Origin: Deltaproteobacteria bacterium
GTDB taxonomy: Bacteria; Desulfobacterota; Deferrimicrobia; Deferrimicrobiales; Deferrimicrobiaceae
Assembly (NCBI GenBank): GCA_021824125.1
Contig: JAKALO010000010.1
Location: forward strand, 1-38,446
Length of the DNA: 38,446 nucleotides
Reading direction: 5' to 3'
Shown: positions 16,210 to 24,023 of the stretch, piece by piece
How positions within the stretch are numbered: the first letter of the stretch is position 1
Layout: each line of letters opens with the position of its first letter
Notes under the pieces: generated by a model
Told to the model about the DNA's origin: nothing
Seen by the model: the letters and a program-made list of their open reading frames with translations, nothing else
The model's database searches: none
Position numbers and translations under genes: made by a program

Positions 16210-16516
16210 ACGAGGCAATCTCCTGGTCAACGATTAAAAGGGCCGTCATGAGGGTCGCAGACTGGTCGAGCCAGCCGCCGGCCACCGGCAGAAGGCCGGA
16301 TTGTTTGTGGTTGTGCGCTTTGGCAACCCCTAAAATTTCGGGGGTAAGGTACGTCGCGGGGCATCGCTTCATAGGTGTCCCGTCTGGAAAATTGAAAACG
16401 GACACGGGGGCGTCTTCCGTACATCCCCGGATCCGCTTTTCTTCCGTCCCGCATTGCTCGCAGTCGTAGCCGGACAGTTCGCCTGCGATAAACGCCGCGA
16501 GCACGATCAGTTTTTT
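16193..16516 (-). CDS. T-like extension of the tail assembly chaperone, read by -1 frameshift
   Basis: This frame has no convincing start of its own. It is entered from the upstream chaperone at the AAAAAAC heptamer and contributes about 105 residues (LIVLAAFIAGELSG...) to a fusion of about 232 aa. It contains five cysteines, including CEQC and a later C-x16-C pair, suggesting metal binding. In lambda the equivalent gpGT binds the tape measure and recruits tail-tube subunits. The stop overlaps the tape-measure start by 17 bases, matching its job. Confidence 0.8.
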   Translation of the reverse strand, partial: KKLIVLAAFIAGELSGYDCEQCGTEEKRIRGCTEDAPVSVFNFPDGTPMKRCPATYLTPEILGVAKAHNHKQSGLLPVAGGWLDQSATLMTALLIVDQEIASYGARK

Positions 16517-16890
16517 CTTTCCGTCTCCGTGACGCGGGTCTGCTCCGTGACAGCGTTCGCCAGCTCCCGCCGCCAATCTGGGGTGAGATAGTCCCAGTTT
16601 TCGGGTCGCGGCGCACCGTTGTTCTCCCGGAACGGCACCTCCCGGCCCTGGGCGTCCTTGAAGTTGCGCCACCCTTTAAGCCCCACGTTCAGAATGTTGA
16701 TGACCTGCGTCCCACTCCGAAACTCGATGTTCCCGGAGACGTCGGCCCGGGCGGACCCGTCTTCGATCTTGGCAAGTTCCCGGGCGGTGAGCACCTTCAG
16801 CTCGAACATGGTCTGCTCCTCGGGGGGCAGATCCCGGTCGCACAGCAGGACGTATTCGATGACCTTGGTCGGATCGATGGCGATCGGCAT
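16507..16890 (-). CDS. Tail assembly chaperone (G-like)
   Basis: 127 aa, ATG behind AAGGAG. Begins MPIAIDPTKVIEYVLLCDRD, a mostly helical chaperone-like protein between the tail tube and the tape measure. Its last codons read AGA AAA AAC TGA; the heptamer A AAA AAC immediately before the stop is a canonical -1 slippery sequence. Normal termination gives the short G-like chaperone and slippage gives the GT-like fusion. Confidence 0.88.
   Translation of the reverse strand: MPIAIDPTKVIEYVLLCDRDLPPEEQTMFELKVLTARELAKIEDGSARADVSGNIEFRSGTQVINILNVGLKGWRNFKDAQGREVPFRENNGAPRPENWDYLTPDWRRELANAVTEQTRVTETERKN
16510..16516 (-). promoter_or_regulatory. Programmed -1 ribosomal frameshift site, AAAAAAC
   Basis: The zero frame of the upstream chaperone reads A AAA AAC TGA; a simultaneous slip by one base reads AAA AAA CTG into the downstream frame. 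GCTCGC (minus strand, 16497-16502) and GCGAGC (16456-16461) can pair a few bases downstream as a stimulatory stem around a loop of about 35 nt. Frame, heptamer phase and gene context all agree. Confidence 0.88.
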
Positions 16891-16905
16891 GCGGTCTCCT
16901 TCTTT

Positions 16906-17826
16906 TCAGGTAAAGGCGATCGACAGTTCGTCGTCCCCGGCGTTCTGCGCGAGTCGGATCGGGACCTCGTAGGTGTACAGCCCGTCCCGTTCCGCCGGGT
17001 TGATTTCGCGGTACTGCACTTTCGGCGCGGTGATCGTGCAGATGTTCCCGGCCGCGGATCCCACAACGATTGACATGGCCGCCGCGGTGCCGGCCTTCCA
17101 GATCGAGTGGAAGTTGTGAGTCGCCACGGTCACGGCCTCGGGGTCGAACGACCCGCCGCGCTCATCCCAGTCGGTGATGAGGACCTCCCGGATGCCGTTC
17201 GCGTTGCTCAGATCGCGCCGAAAAGCCAGCCGGTTCGCCGCCGAAAGCGCCAGCTTCGTCGCGACTGCCGAGTACGCCTGGATCGAGAACGCCGCCGAAA
17301 GGATCGGAGGCGGCACCGTCGAATCGTAGGTGCCGTCGATAAGGGCCGCGTCGATCGGCGCCACGTAGAGCCCCTGGAATGTCCAGTTGATGACACCGTA
17401 CTTCCCGACGGAAAGGTCGATGTCGAACGTCCCTCGGCATCCGTTCATTTCGTACAGGATGCCGTCCCGATAGAAGTAGATCGTGCAGGAGGGGAACGTG
17501 TCCGACTCGGGGAGATACGTCACGGAGGTCAAGGCGACGATCGTCTCGGAGAATCCGCACGCCTGGAACAGGGGAGAGAGTTCGGGGGCTGTGCCGGCGG
17601 CCCCGGAGCCCTTCAACTCCGTGGAAAACTTGATCTCAGAGTACACCTCGCCGATCACGTGGGCCAGCGGGGAGAGCTTCGACCGGTGGTAGTCCCGCAC
17701 CAGGGCATCGCCGATCACCCGGAACCCGTCCACCTTGCAGAGAACGGCGTCTCCCGCGACGGGCGTGGGGTCCGTGCCATAAACAGTTTCCTTTTTCGCA
17801 AGAAGCGTCGTTCTCCTGGTCAGCAT
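16906..17826 (-). CDS. Major tail tube protein
   Basis: 306 aa, ATG with AAGGAGACACG upstream. Begins MLTRRTTLLAKKETVYGTDPTP, the usual tail-tube opening (loading tag followed by a short linker), then ELKGSGAAGTAPELSPLFQACGF, typical of lambda gpV-like and phage tail tube families. Beta-rich throughout. Polymerises into the non-contractile tube. Its place between the tail terminator and the chaperones is the canonical siphophage order. Confidence 0.88.
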   Translation of the reverse strand: MLTRRTTLLAKKETVYGTDPTPVAGDAVLCKVDGFRVIGDALVRDYHRSKLSPLAHVIGEVYSEIKFSTELKGSGAAGTAPELSPLFQACGFSETIVALTSVTYLPESDTFPSCTIYFYRDGILYEMNGCRGTFDIDLSVGKYGVINWTFQGLYVAPIDAALIDGTYDSTVPPPILSAAFSIQAYSAVATKLALSAANRLAFRRDLSNANGIREVLITDWDERGGSFDPEAVTVATHNFHSIWKAGTAAAMSIVVGSAAGNICTITAPKVQYREINPAERDGLYTYEVPIRLAQNAGDDELSIAFT

Positions 17827-17838
17827 TTTCGTGTCTCC

Positions 17839-18276
17839 TTATTGCTTTCGGTATGTGACGGAGAACCGGACAATGGCGATCCCCGTCTTCACGTTGTTTT
17901 GGGAGAGCTGCTTCTCGTCTCCCGCGTAGACCGTATCCTGTGCGAGCCCCCCGAAAGTCACATCCCCGGAAAGCATCGCCTTCAAGATGTCTTCAAGGAT
18001 TAGGTTCATTTCACCATCGGTATCCGACCCGGCCGCTGCGAATCCGCAAACGACGATCGTAAGTTTGTAATCCCTTATGGTTTGGGTATATTCCCCGGCA
18101 AGGGATCGGGCCGGATCCCGGACGTCAATCGTCGGGCAGGCGGATTCCGCCGGCTCGTTCGCACGCCAGCGGGTGACGCTTCCCCCCACATCCGTGTTGT
18201 ACCCGTTGACCTTGGTGATGGCCTGCATCCGGGCGACAATCGCGTCTACGATCGCGTCTCTATTGTCGGCGGCCAT
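17839..18276 (-). CDS. Tail terminator / minor tail protein (gpU-like)
   Basis: 145 aa. Begins with a helix (MAADNRDAIVDAIVARMQAI), then mixed strands with TIDVRDPARSL and a TIRDYKLTIVVCGFAA strand, ending in VRFSVTYRKQ. This helix-strand pattern and length match the tail-terminator fold (lambda gpU, SPP1 gp17) that caps the tube and joins it to the connector. The ATG shares one base with the previous stop (TAATG). Assigned by pattern and gene order. Confidence 0.75.
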   Translation of the reverse strand: MAADNRDAIVDAIVARMQAITKVNGYNTDVGGSVTRWRANEPAESACPTIDVRDPARSLAGEYTQTIRDYKLTIVVCGFAAAGSDTDGEMNLILEDILKAMLSGDVTFGGLAQDTVYAGDEKQLSQNNVKTGIAIVRFSVTYRKQ

Positions 18277-18593
18277 TATGCGGGGTCCTCCGACAGGACG
18301 AGCATGGTAACTCCCGTGCCGTCCGGCTTAACGAGGATGACGTTGTAGGTAGTGCCTCCAACCTCGAGGAGATCGTCGGGGGCGGCATACGGAACATCGG
18401 CGGTTTTGCAAACCGCCACCGGTGCGGTCGATCCGATGCCCCGGCCCTCCACTCCCTCCGTGACGATGTACTCGTTGTCGAAGATCACCGGGATCTGCAC
18501 GGCGGCGTACCACTGCCGGGTATAGGTGGCAAGCACGGCGTGCTCGGCGGTACTGAACATCGTGTCCAGGTCGGCGGCGAAGTCCAAGGCCAT
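18276..18593 (-). CDS. Head-tail joining protein (FII-like)
   Basis: 105 aa, beginning MALDFAADLDTMFSTAEHAVLATY and ending in a GTTYNVILVKPDGTGVTMLVL strand pair. The helix followed by a small beta barrel is that of the lambda gpFII / phage head-tail joining family. Position just before the tail terminator supports it. Confidence 0.75.
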   Translation of the reverse strand: MALDFAADLDTMFSTAEHAVLATYTRQWYAAVQIPVIFDNEYIVTEGVEGRGIGSTAPVAVCKTADVPYAAPDDLLEVGGTTYNVILVKPDGTGVTMLVLSEDPA

Positions 18594-18599
18594 CGATTC

Positions 18600-18896
18600 T
18601 TACGCCCCCTCGACGGCCTTGGGGTGCCGCCCAGGCTTGCCCTTCCCTTCCGTCCCCTCGACGGTCTTTGGGTTGGCCTCCACGGGCGAGAGGTCCTGCA
18701 GGAGTATTTTGTTTACCTCGCCGTCGAACCCGATCTCCTCTCCGCGCTTGAACTGCACGGGCTGTAATATCCGGAAGACTCCCTTCTCCTTCGTAGGGAC
18801 CAGTGCATGCCGGCGAGACGCGAACTGATCCGCCGAAAGAGAAAGCCTTCCGCTGCTGAATCCGGCGGACAGAGCGATCACGCGAAAGTACTTCAT
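18600..18896 (-). CDS. Hypothetical head-completion region protein, 98 aa
   Basis: ATG behind CGGAGGTGAT, immediately after the terminator that follows the capsid gene. N-terminal half compact (MKYFRVIALSAGFSSGRLSLSADQF), middle with VQFKRGEEIGFDGEV strands, and a disordered Lys/Pro/Gly-rich tail (about residues 72-98). It occupies the slot of lambda FI between capsid and head-tail joining genes, but I see no FI similarity. The tail could contact DNA or other proteins. Confidence 0.7.
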   Translation of the reverse strand: MKYFRVIALSAGFSSGRLSLSADQFASRRHALVPTKEKGVFRILQPVQFKRGEEIGFDGEVNKILLQDLSPVEANPKTVEGTEGKGKPGRHPKAVEGA

Positions 18897-18909
18897 ATCA
18901 CCTCCGAGG

Positions 18910-18941
18910 AAAAGGGGGCCCAGTGGATCCTGGGCTCCCCC
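18910..18941 (-). terminator. Terminator after the major capsid gene
   Basis: On the minus strand GGGGG, AG bulge, CCCAG, loop GATCCA, CTGGG, CCCCC, then TTTTCC: a ten-base-pair GC-rich stem with a two-base bulge and a short U-tract, 23 bp past the capsid stop. It would uncouple the abundant capsid message from the downstream tail genes. Confidence 0.65.
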
Positions 18942-18963
18942 GTGGGTTTCATCCTGCTTACGA

Positions 18964-19908
18964 TCAGGTCAGCGTGACGAGGCAGCCGTGCTGCCAGTAG
19001 CCGTATCCGACGTTCCGGGAGGCTTTCACGCCGTACTGGTGCTTGTTCTCCTTGAACTCGAGCTCCGACCCTTCCGCGATCGCGTCGAGGGAAACGGCCT
19101 CTTCCTCCTGGCGGATGAAGGGCTTGGCGTTGCCGTCCGCCCGAAACAGCGCGCACTCCGTGGTCCAGGTCAGCCGGGAATTGACATCGAGGGCGAACCG
19201 GAAGTCCCCGATCACCCCTTTGAGATTGGTCAGCGTGTTCGTCCTGGACCCGCTGGCGTCCACGATGACCGGGTTTCCGATCGCGGCGGCCGCGGCAGCC
19301 ATGAACGGAACGGGGACCATGACCCGGAAGTACTTCGCCCCCTCGTTCATCGGCTCGCCCTGGTCGTCCTTGAGACCCAGGAGCTGCTGCACGGCGGACA
19401 GGATGACCTGCTCCATCTCCGCCGCCGTCGGCGCAGTGGGCGTGACGACGTTGTAGCTGATGTCGTTGCTCTGCGACCCGGAATCCCCCTCGCTGTGGTC
19501 CGTGTCGAAGAAGTATTGCCCGTCGTAGCAGACGGTCGATTCGCCGTTGATGATGAGGTCCGAGAGCAGCTTCGCCCAATGGGCGTTCGTGCGATCGGCG
19601 AGTTCGTTGATCCGGACCATGATCTGACCGGTCTTGTCGCGCCTGAGTTCCTTGACCAGGACCTCGATCGTCGCCTCGAAGTCCTTGTTCCGGATGATGA
19701 TGCCGTTCTCGCGGAAGCCCTTGGCGTTCCTTCCGCCGATCCACTCCCGCATCGCCGGGGCCATCCCGAGCCAGCGGTACTCCTCCGATGCCTGGTCGGA
19801 CGTGAAATACATGGAAAGATCGGGAACCCACTCGGCCCCCACATTCTGCTCCAGCCGCTTGTAGAACGAGCCGATGATCGCTCGGCTTGAAAGCGTTCCT
19901 GCACCCAT
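18964..19908 (-). CDS. Major capsid protein, Mu gpT-like
   Basis: 314 aa, ATG behind GGGAGG. The sequence follows the Mu-like major head subunit gpT pattern: LSSRAIIGSFYKRLEQ near the N-terminus, then YRWLGMAPAMREWIGGRNAKG, ELADRTNAHWAKLLSDLI, and YDGQYFFDTDHSEGDSG. The C-terminus ends in GYGYWQHGCLVTLT. Expected HK97 fold; gpT-type capsids have little N-terminal scaffold region, and here a separate scaffold-like product is provided by the protease gene. Combining a Mu-type capsid with lambda-type terminase and portal shows modular exchange. Confidence 0.9.
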   Translation of the reverse strand: MGAGTLSSRAIIGSFYKRLEQNVGAEWVPDLSMYFTSDQASEEYRWLGMAPAMREWIGGRNAKGFRENGIIIRNKDFEATIEVLVKELRRDKTGQIMVRINELADRTNAHWAKLLSDLIINGESTVCYDGQYFFDTDHSEGDSGSQSNDISYNVVTPTAPTAAEMEQVILSAVQQLLGLKDDQGEPMNEGAKYFRVMVPVPFMAAAAAAIGNPVIVDASGSRTNTLTNLKGVIGDFRFALDVNSRLTWTTECALFRADGNAKPFIRQEEEAVSLDAIAEGSELEFKENKHQYGVKASRNVGYGYWQHGCLVTLT

Positions 19909-19927
19909 GATGTACCTCCCGAAAATG

Positions 19928-19954
19928 AAAAAGGCCCGGAAACTTACGCTTCCG
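19928..19954 (-). terminator. Weak hairpin with T-tract between decoration and capsid genes
   Basis: On the minus strand CGGAA, eight-base loop, TTCCG, GGCC, TTTTTC in the 97-bp gap. The five-base-pair stem is weak; it may act as a partial attenuator or be incidental. Confidence 0.3.
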
Positions 19955-20005
19955 AACCGTCCGATGTTTGAATCCGTAATCCCGCGAAACCGTTGAAGCC
20001 GCCGG

Positions 20006-20770
20006 TTACGCCTCGCGCGCCCAGGTGCCGCGCATCTCCGTGATGACCCAGCCGTTGGGGTCGCCGTACTCCAGGACGACGTAGTCGCCGCGCTTGGCCG
20101 TCGCCTTGGTGTTGATGATGTACTTGGCGTCCGCTCCCGTGATGTTCGGACCCTCGATCATGTCGAGGGCGTTCGGGAGGACCTTCACGGCCACCGCGCC
20201 GTAGGCGCCGATGTTGACGATCTTGATCCCGGCCATCCCCTCGACGGCCGGAAGGGTCACGGTCTTTGCATCGGTGTCGACGAAGAACACCTTGCCGCTG
20301 TCCACCGCCGCGAGCGTCTTGTCGACGGAGACGGTCTCCCGCACCGTGTCTCCGTACGGATCGACGAAGTTGTCGGCATCGAACTCGACGATGACCACGC
20401 CGGAAGAGACGAACCGGCGGACGAACCCGATGAACACCCCGCCGGTCGGCGTGAAAACGAAGGTGTTGTCGTCGGTGGCGTACACCGGCACTCCCACGTC
20501 CGTGATGACCGCCCCCGAGACCGAGAGTTGCGCCGAACCTTTTTTCAGGACGCGGACGTTCAGGTCCGCGGCCGCCCCCGCGGAGTTATCGACCTTGCTC
20601 TCCGCGAAACCGGCGAACCTATCGCCGGCCGCCAGGGGCCGGGCATGGCCCGAGGCGGGTACGACCCCGACCGCCGCGCCTTCGTAGATGATGTCGGCCG
20701 CGATGACCGGTATTTCGTTGACGTTCCCGAGCTCGAAAACCCGGGGGGAATCCTTTGCCAACGTCGTCAT
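20006..20770 (-). CDS. Head decoration / capsid cement protein, DUF2190-type
   Basis: 254 aa, ATG behind AAGGAG. Residues about 1-110 match the DUF2190-type cement pattern: an early DIIYEGAAVGV, then ARPLAAGDRFAGFAESKVDNSAGAA, VRVLKKGSAQL and a DVGVPVYATDD segment. The remaining 140 residues are an extra beta-rich domain (VDSGKVFFVDTDAKTVTLPAV...). Stabilises the shell after expansion, like lambda gpD; located between protease/scaffold and capsid as in lambda. The extra domain makes it longer than usual. Confidence 0.82.
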   Translation of the reverse strand: MTTLAKDSPRVFELGNVNEIPVIAADIIYEGAAVGVVPASGHARPLAAGDRFAGFAESKVDNSAGAAADLNVRVLKKGSAQLSVSGAVITDVGVPVYATDDNTFVFTPTGGVFIGFVRRFVSSGVVIVEFDADNFVDPYGDTVRETVSVDKTLAAVDSGKVFFVDTDAKTVTLPAVEGMAGIKIVNIGAYGAVAVKVLPNALDMIEGPNITGADAKYIINTKATAKRGDYVVLEYGDPNGWVITEMRGTWAREA

Positions 20771-20814
20771 GGCTTTGTCTCCTTCGCTGTTCGGAATGAA
20801 TTACGTTTGTGGAT

Positions 20815-21318
20815 TCAACGCTTCCGGGAGAGCACCCTCACCCGGCCCTGATCTTCCGCCTTGCGGTAGGACAGGAAGGCGTCGTAGTCGCCGCCGAACT
20901 CCGCCCGCAGCTTCTCGTCCTTGTCCCACTCCGCCTTCGCCCTGTCCTCGACGGAGGCGTTCTCGTCGACCTTGCCTGCGGGGCCTTGGATCCCGTCCAC
21001 GGGGGGCTGTTCCACCGGTTTCGGGGCCTCGGCGCGGATGTCCCCCAGTTTCTTTCCCCGGATTTCGTTCTCGGCCTTGACGATCTTCAAGGCCACGTCC
21101 GCCCCTGTGCTCTTGCCGTCCTTCTTCGCCTCGGCGACGATCTCCTCGTGTCCGGGAAGGGCATTCTCCTCGATTCCCCGGATCCGCTCCCGCTCCGCCT
21201 GCGCGCCTTCCAACCGGAAGGACTCGGCGATCTCGGGGGCGTTTTGGGAGATGAACTTCGAGTCGATCACCGTCGACTCCTGCACATCGATTTCCGCATG
21301 TCCGAATTTCACCTTCAT
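20815..21318 (-). CDS. Scaffold protein from an internal in-frame start (Nu3-like)
   Basis: Inside the protease gene, codon 280 is an ATG preceded by AAGGAGG five bases upstream, the strongest ribosome site in this neighbourhood. It would yield 167 aa (MKVKFGHAEIDVQEST...), helical and charged, without the protease domain. This is the organisation of lambda Nu3 inside C. The site is visible; separate translation is inference. Confidence 0.72.
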   Translation of the reverse strand: MKVKFGHAEIDVQESTVIDSKFISQNAPEIAESFRLEGAQAERERIRGIEENALPGHEEIVAEAKKDGKSTGADVALKIVKAENEIRGKKLGDIRAEAPKPVEQPPVDGIQGPAGKVDENASVEDRAKAEWDKDEKLRAEFGGDYDAFLSYRKAEDQGRVRVLSRKR

Positions 21319-22155
21319 GGATGCCTCCTTGGAAAGTTTTCCGATCACCTGTTCCAGGGTCGAAACACCGTCGACCAGTCCTGCTGTTACTGCCTGCCGG
21401 CCGAGGAACAACCGTCCGTCGGCCATCTGCTCCAGCACCTGTTCCTCCGATACGCCGCGATGTCTTGCCACGTCCCCGACGAACGCCGTGTAGATGTAGT
21501 CCACCAACTCCTGGATCGTCTGGCGGCCCTCCTGGGAGAGGGGTTCGTACCGGGAGGCGATCCGCTTGTACTTGCCGGCGGTGATCTCCGTGGTCTTGAC
21601 GCCGTATTTTTCCTCGGCCTTTGAGACGTCCACATGGGAGGCCACTACCCCGATCGATCCCACCTGGGCCGTGTCGCCGGAGATGAAGATGGAGTCCGCC
21701 GCGGAGGCGATCCAGTAGGCGGCCGATGCCATCATGCCGTCGGTAAAGGCGACGATGGGCTTTTTGCCGCGCATCCGGTAGATGTGATCTGCGAGTTCCG
21801 CCACGCCGTCGACCGAGCCCCCGGGGGAGTCGACGTTCAGCGCGATCGCATGAACGTCCCCGTCCGCCATCGCGGCGTTGATCTGCTCCTGAATGTGATA
21901 GGTCGACATCCCGCCGGAGATCTTCGTAAAAATCGACATCCGCTTGGCGACGATTCCCTCCATGCAGATCACCGCCACGCCGTCGACGACATCGTAGGGC
22001 TTCTGCTCGTTCGAAAGGGGTTTGCCGAGCCTGGCTTCCACCACGGACAGGTCGATCTTTTCCCCACGGAGGTGCACCCGATAGATCTCCTGGATTTCGA
22101 GGAGTTTCTCGGGCACGATGGCCCACGGGCTGGTCAGCACATCGATGATTCTCAC
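20815..22155 (-). CDS. Head maturation protease, S49 family, fused to scaffold
   Basis: 446 aa, GTG start overlapping the portal stop (GTGA). The S49/ClpP-like protease domain covers about residues 55-265: NVDSPGGSVDG at 107-117, nucleophile Ser144 in DGMMASAAY, and general base Lys195 in ITAGKYKRI. The C-terminal part, from about 280, is helical and charged, with EAQAERERIRGIEE and a long Lys/Glu-rich stretch typical of scaffolds. The arrangement equals lambda C with nested Nu3. It processes scaffold and portal during prohead maturation. Confidence 0.92.
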   Translation of the reverse strand: MRIIDVLTSPWAIVPEKLLEIQEIYRVHLRGEKIDLSVVEARLGKPLSNEQKPYDVVDGVAVICMEGIVAKRMSIFTKISGGMSTYHIQEQINAAMADGDVHAIALNVDSPGGSVDGVAELADHIYRMRGKKPIVAFTDGMMASAAYWIASAADSIFISGDTAQVGSIGVVASHVDVSKAEEKYGVKTTEITAGKYKRIASRYEPLSQEGRQTIQELVDYIYTAFVGDVARHRGVSEEQVLEQMADGRLFLGRQAVTAGLVDGVSTLEQVIGKLSKEASMKVKFGHAEIDVQESTVIDSKFISQNAPEIAESFRLEGAQAERERIRGIEENALPGHEEIVAEAKKDGKSTGADVALKIVKAENEIRGKKLGDIRAEAPKPVEQPPVDGIQGPAGKVDENASVEDRAKAEWDKDEKLRAEFGGDYDAFLSYRKAEDQGRVRVLSRKR

Positions 22156-23792
22156 CTTGCTTCCCCCCTTTCGGGTTGGTCTTCTTCCTCGGGCGGCATC
22201 TCTTCTATCATCGGGCGCCCCTCTTTGCCCTCGGTGTTTTCCTTCTCCTGGAGGAGTCCCGCATCCTTCAGGAGTTTCCGTTCCTTTTTGATCTGGACGA
22301 TATTTCGTTCGAAGTCCCCGCCCGTGATGGCTGCCGTCTCGTCGTCCAGGGTGCTGATCCCTTCCTCGATCCGGAGCTTGGAGGCATTTATTTCTTTTAG
22401 CTCGTCAATCTGCCCCGGAGCATCCCCGATCCACTTCGAGCCGAGATACGCCTTCCTGATAATGGGGTCTCCGAAATATCCCGGGGCCTTGATCCGGCCG
22501 AGCGCCACGGCTTCGTCCATGAGATTTTCGTACACGGCCTGGCAGAAGTTCGCGGCAAGCCAGGTTCTGCGGGCCTTGAAAAACCGCCACGCCTCGAGGA
22601 TCGCCGCACGGGCGGCGGAATACGAAGCCGTGAAGTGCTTGACCAGGATCTCGAACGGCAACTCGAGCGCGACCCCGATCTGCCGCAACACGGACATGAC
22701 GAACGGATCGAAGGCGGCGTTGGGCCGTCCGGGATTGGCGGTCTGTATCTCCTCTCCTTGCGCCAGGTTCAGAATCGCCCCGGAGGCCAACTTGAAGTCC
22801 TCGTCCGCCTCGGCGCCGCCGACCTCCGAAGTCGGTGCCATTGGAGAAAGACCGACGCTCCCGGTGGCGGACTTGACGAAGACCGTGAACATCCCGGAAA
22901 TCACCGCGGCGGTGATCTCAGCCTCCGTGTAGCGATCGAGCCCCTTCAAAGACTCGATTACGGGCGCCAGGTAGGGGACACCCCTTGTCTGCCCGGGCCG
23001 CAAAACCTTGTAGAGATGCAAAACGTTTCGACGACCGGTCCGGTTTCCGAACGCCTGGACGACAGTCCAGGATCGACGGATCGGCCCGATGAGTGCCCCG
23101 GGATGCTGATCCATGATGTGGTAGGCGACGGGAGCGCCGTTTTCATCCCGTTCCACCCCGCCTGCCAGCGTCCGCGTATCCTTGGCGTTGTCCTTGTTGC
23201 AGATCCGGTCCCCTTCGACCACCTGCAGCCGCATCCCATAGGGCTGCCCGGTCCGCAGGATGGAGGGCATCAGGATGAATACGTCGCCGTTTTCAAGCAC
23301 CTGCCGGAATACGAGGTCCTGTATCGCCGCGAAATCAAGCGTCCTTGCCACATCGCATTCGGCTGTTTTGGCCCACAGTCTCCATTCGCGCTCCGTCTGA
23401 CGTTCCCAGGCGTCCGCGGCGGCCTCGTCCATCTTCAGGATTTCCCGGTCGATCCGGGATCGGAGTTTCAGCCCCGTTCCAACGACGGACGTGCAGACCG
23501 TGTTGATCGCACCGCCGGCCAGGGGAGCATTACGGACGAGATCCCGCGATCGTTCTCTCAGCGCCGGCAGATCGAAAAGGATCGCCCCGTCGGGGTCCGT
23601 GCCGAACGGGTTCCAGGCTTTCAGCGATCGGCGGACGCGGGATCCCCCGTAGTAGCCGCCGGCGATGGCTGCCATGAGGCGGGCCTGCATCCGTTTGTTC
23701 CCGCGCGCCGGATCCAGATAGTTGACTACCTGGTCCACGAAATTTCCTTGTACGGTGATCCCGCCGTCGCGGGTTTTTATTTCCGCCTTCAT
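22152..23792 (-). CDS. Portal protein, lambda family
   Basis: 546 aa; ATG at 23792 overlaps the stop of the connector gene (ATGA), and the longer frame upstream lies within that gene. Conserved portal_2 features: SRDLVRNAPLAGGAINTVCTSVVGTGL (about residues 70-97), WRLWAKTAECDVARTLDFAAIQ, RRNVLHLYKVLRPGQTRGVPYLAPVI, and LELPFEILVKHFTASYSAARAAILEAW. Forms the dodecameric DNA entry ring. The C-terminal 40 residues are acidic and Pro-rich (EEMPPEEEDQPERGEAR). Gene order TerL - small connector - portal - protease is lambda-like. Confidence 0.93.
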   Translation of the reverse strand: MKAEIKTRDGGITVQGNFVDQVVNYLDPARGNKRMQARLMAAIAGGYYGGSRVRRSLKAWNPFGTDPDGAILFDLPALRERSRDLVRNAPLAGGAINTVCTSVVGTGLKLRSRIDREILKMDEAAADAWERQTEREWRLWAKTAECDVARTLDFAAIQDLVFRQVLENGDVFILMPSILRTGQPYGMRLQVVEGDRICNKDNAKDTRTLAGGVERDENGAPVAYHIMDQHPGALIGPIRRSWTVVQAFGNRTGRRNVLHLYKVLRPGQTRGVPYLAPVIESLKGLDRYTEAEITAAVISGMFTVFVKSATGSVGLSPMAPTSEVGGAEADEDFKLASGAILNLAQGEEIQTANPGRPNAAFDPFVMSVLRQIGVALELPFEILVKHFTASYSAARAAILEAWRFFKARRTWLAANFCQAVYENLMDEAVALGRIKAPGYFGDPIIRKAYLGSKWIGDAPGQIDELKEINASKLRIEEGISTLDDETAAITGGDFERNIVQIKKERKLLKDAGLLQEKENTEGKEGRPMIEEMPPEEEDQPERGEAR

Positions 23793-24019
23793 ACGGGCGT
23801 CCCGCCGTAGACCTTGATGGTGCGCACCACGTTGGACGTGCCCCCGAGTTCCTGGCACTTCTTATCCCAGTAGTCGATCTGCTGCTGGATCGCCCTCGCA
23901 TCCGCGCGGGTAAGAGATCGGCTTCCGATGGTGTAGGACTGCCCAGAGGCCACCGCCGTGGAGGCTGCGAGCCACGATGCGAGCTGCGCCTCCGCCTGCG
24001 CCAGCGTGATTCCCGCCAT
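23789..24019 (-). CDS. Small head protein between terminase and portal (gpW position, DUF6148-like)
   Basis: 76 aa, ATG behind GGGAGGTAG. Two helices, ITLAQAEAQLASWLAASTAVAS and TRADARAIQQQIDYWDKKCQELG, separated by a short beta turn (SYTIGSRSLTR). This matches the DUF6148-like proteins seen between GpA-type terminase and lambda-type portal genes, in the place of lambda gpW, which plugs and joins head and tail. The function is inferred from location and shape. Confidence 0.75.
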   Translation of the reverse strand: MAGITLAQAEAQLASWLAASTAVASGQSYTIGSRSLTRADARAIQQQIDYWDKKCQELGGTSNVVRTIKVYGGTPV

Positions 24020-24023
24020 CGAT

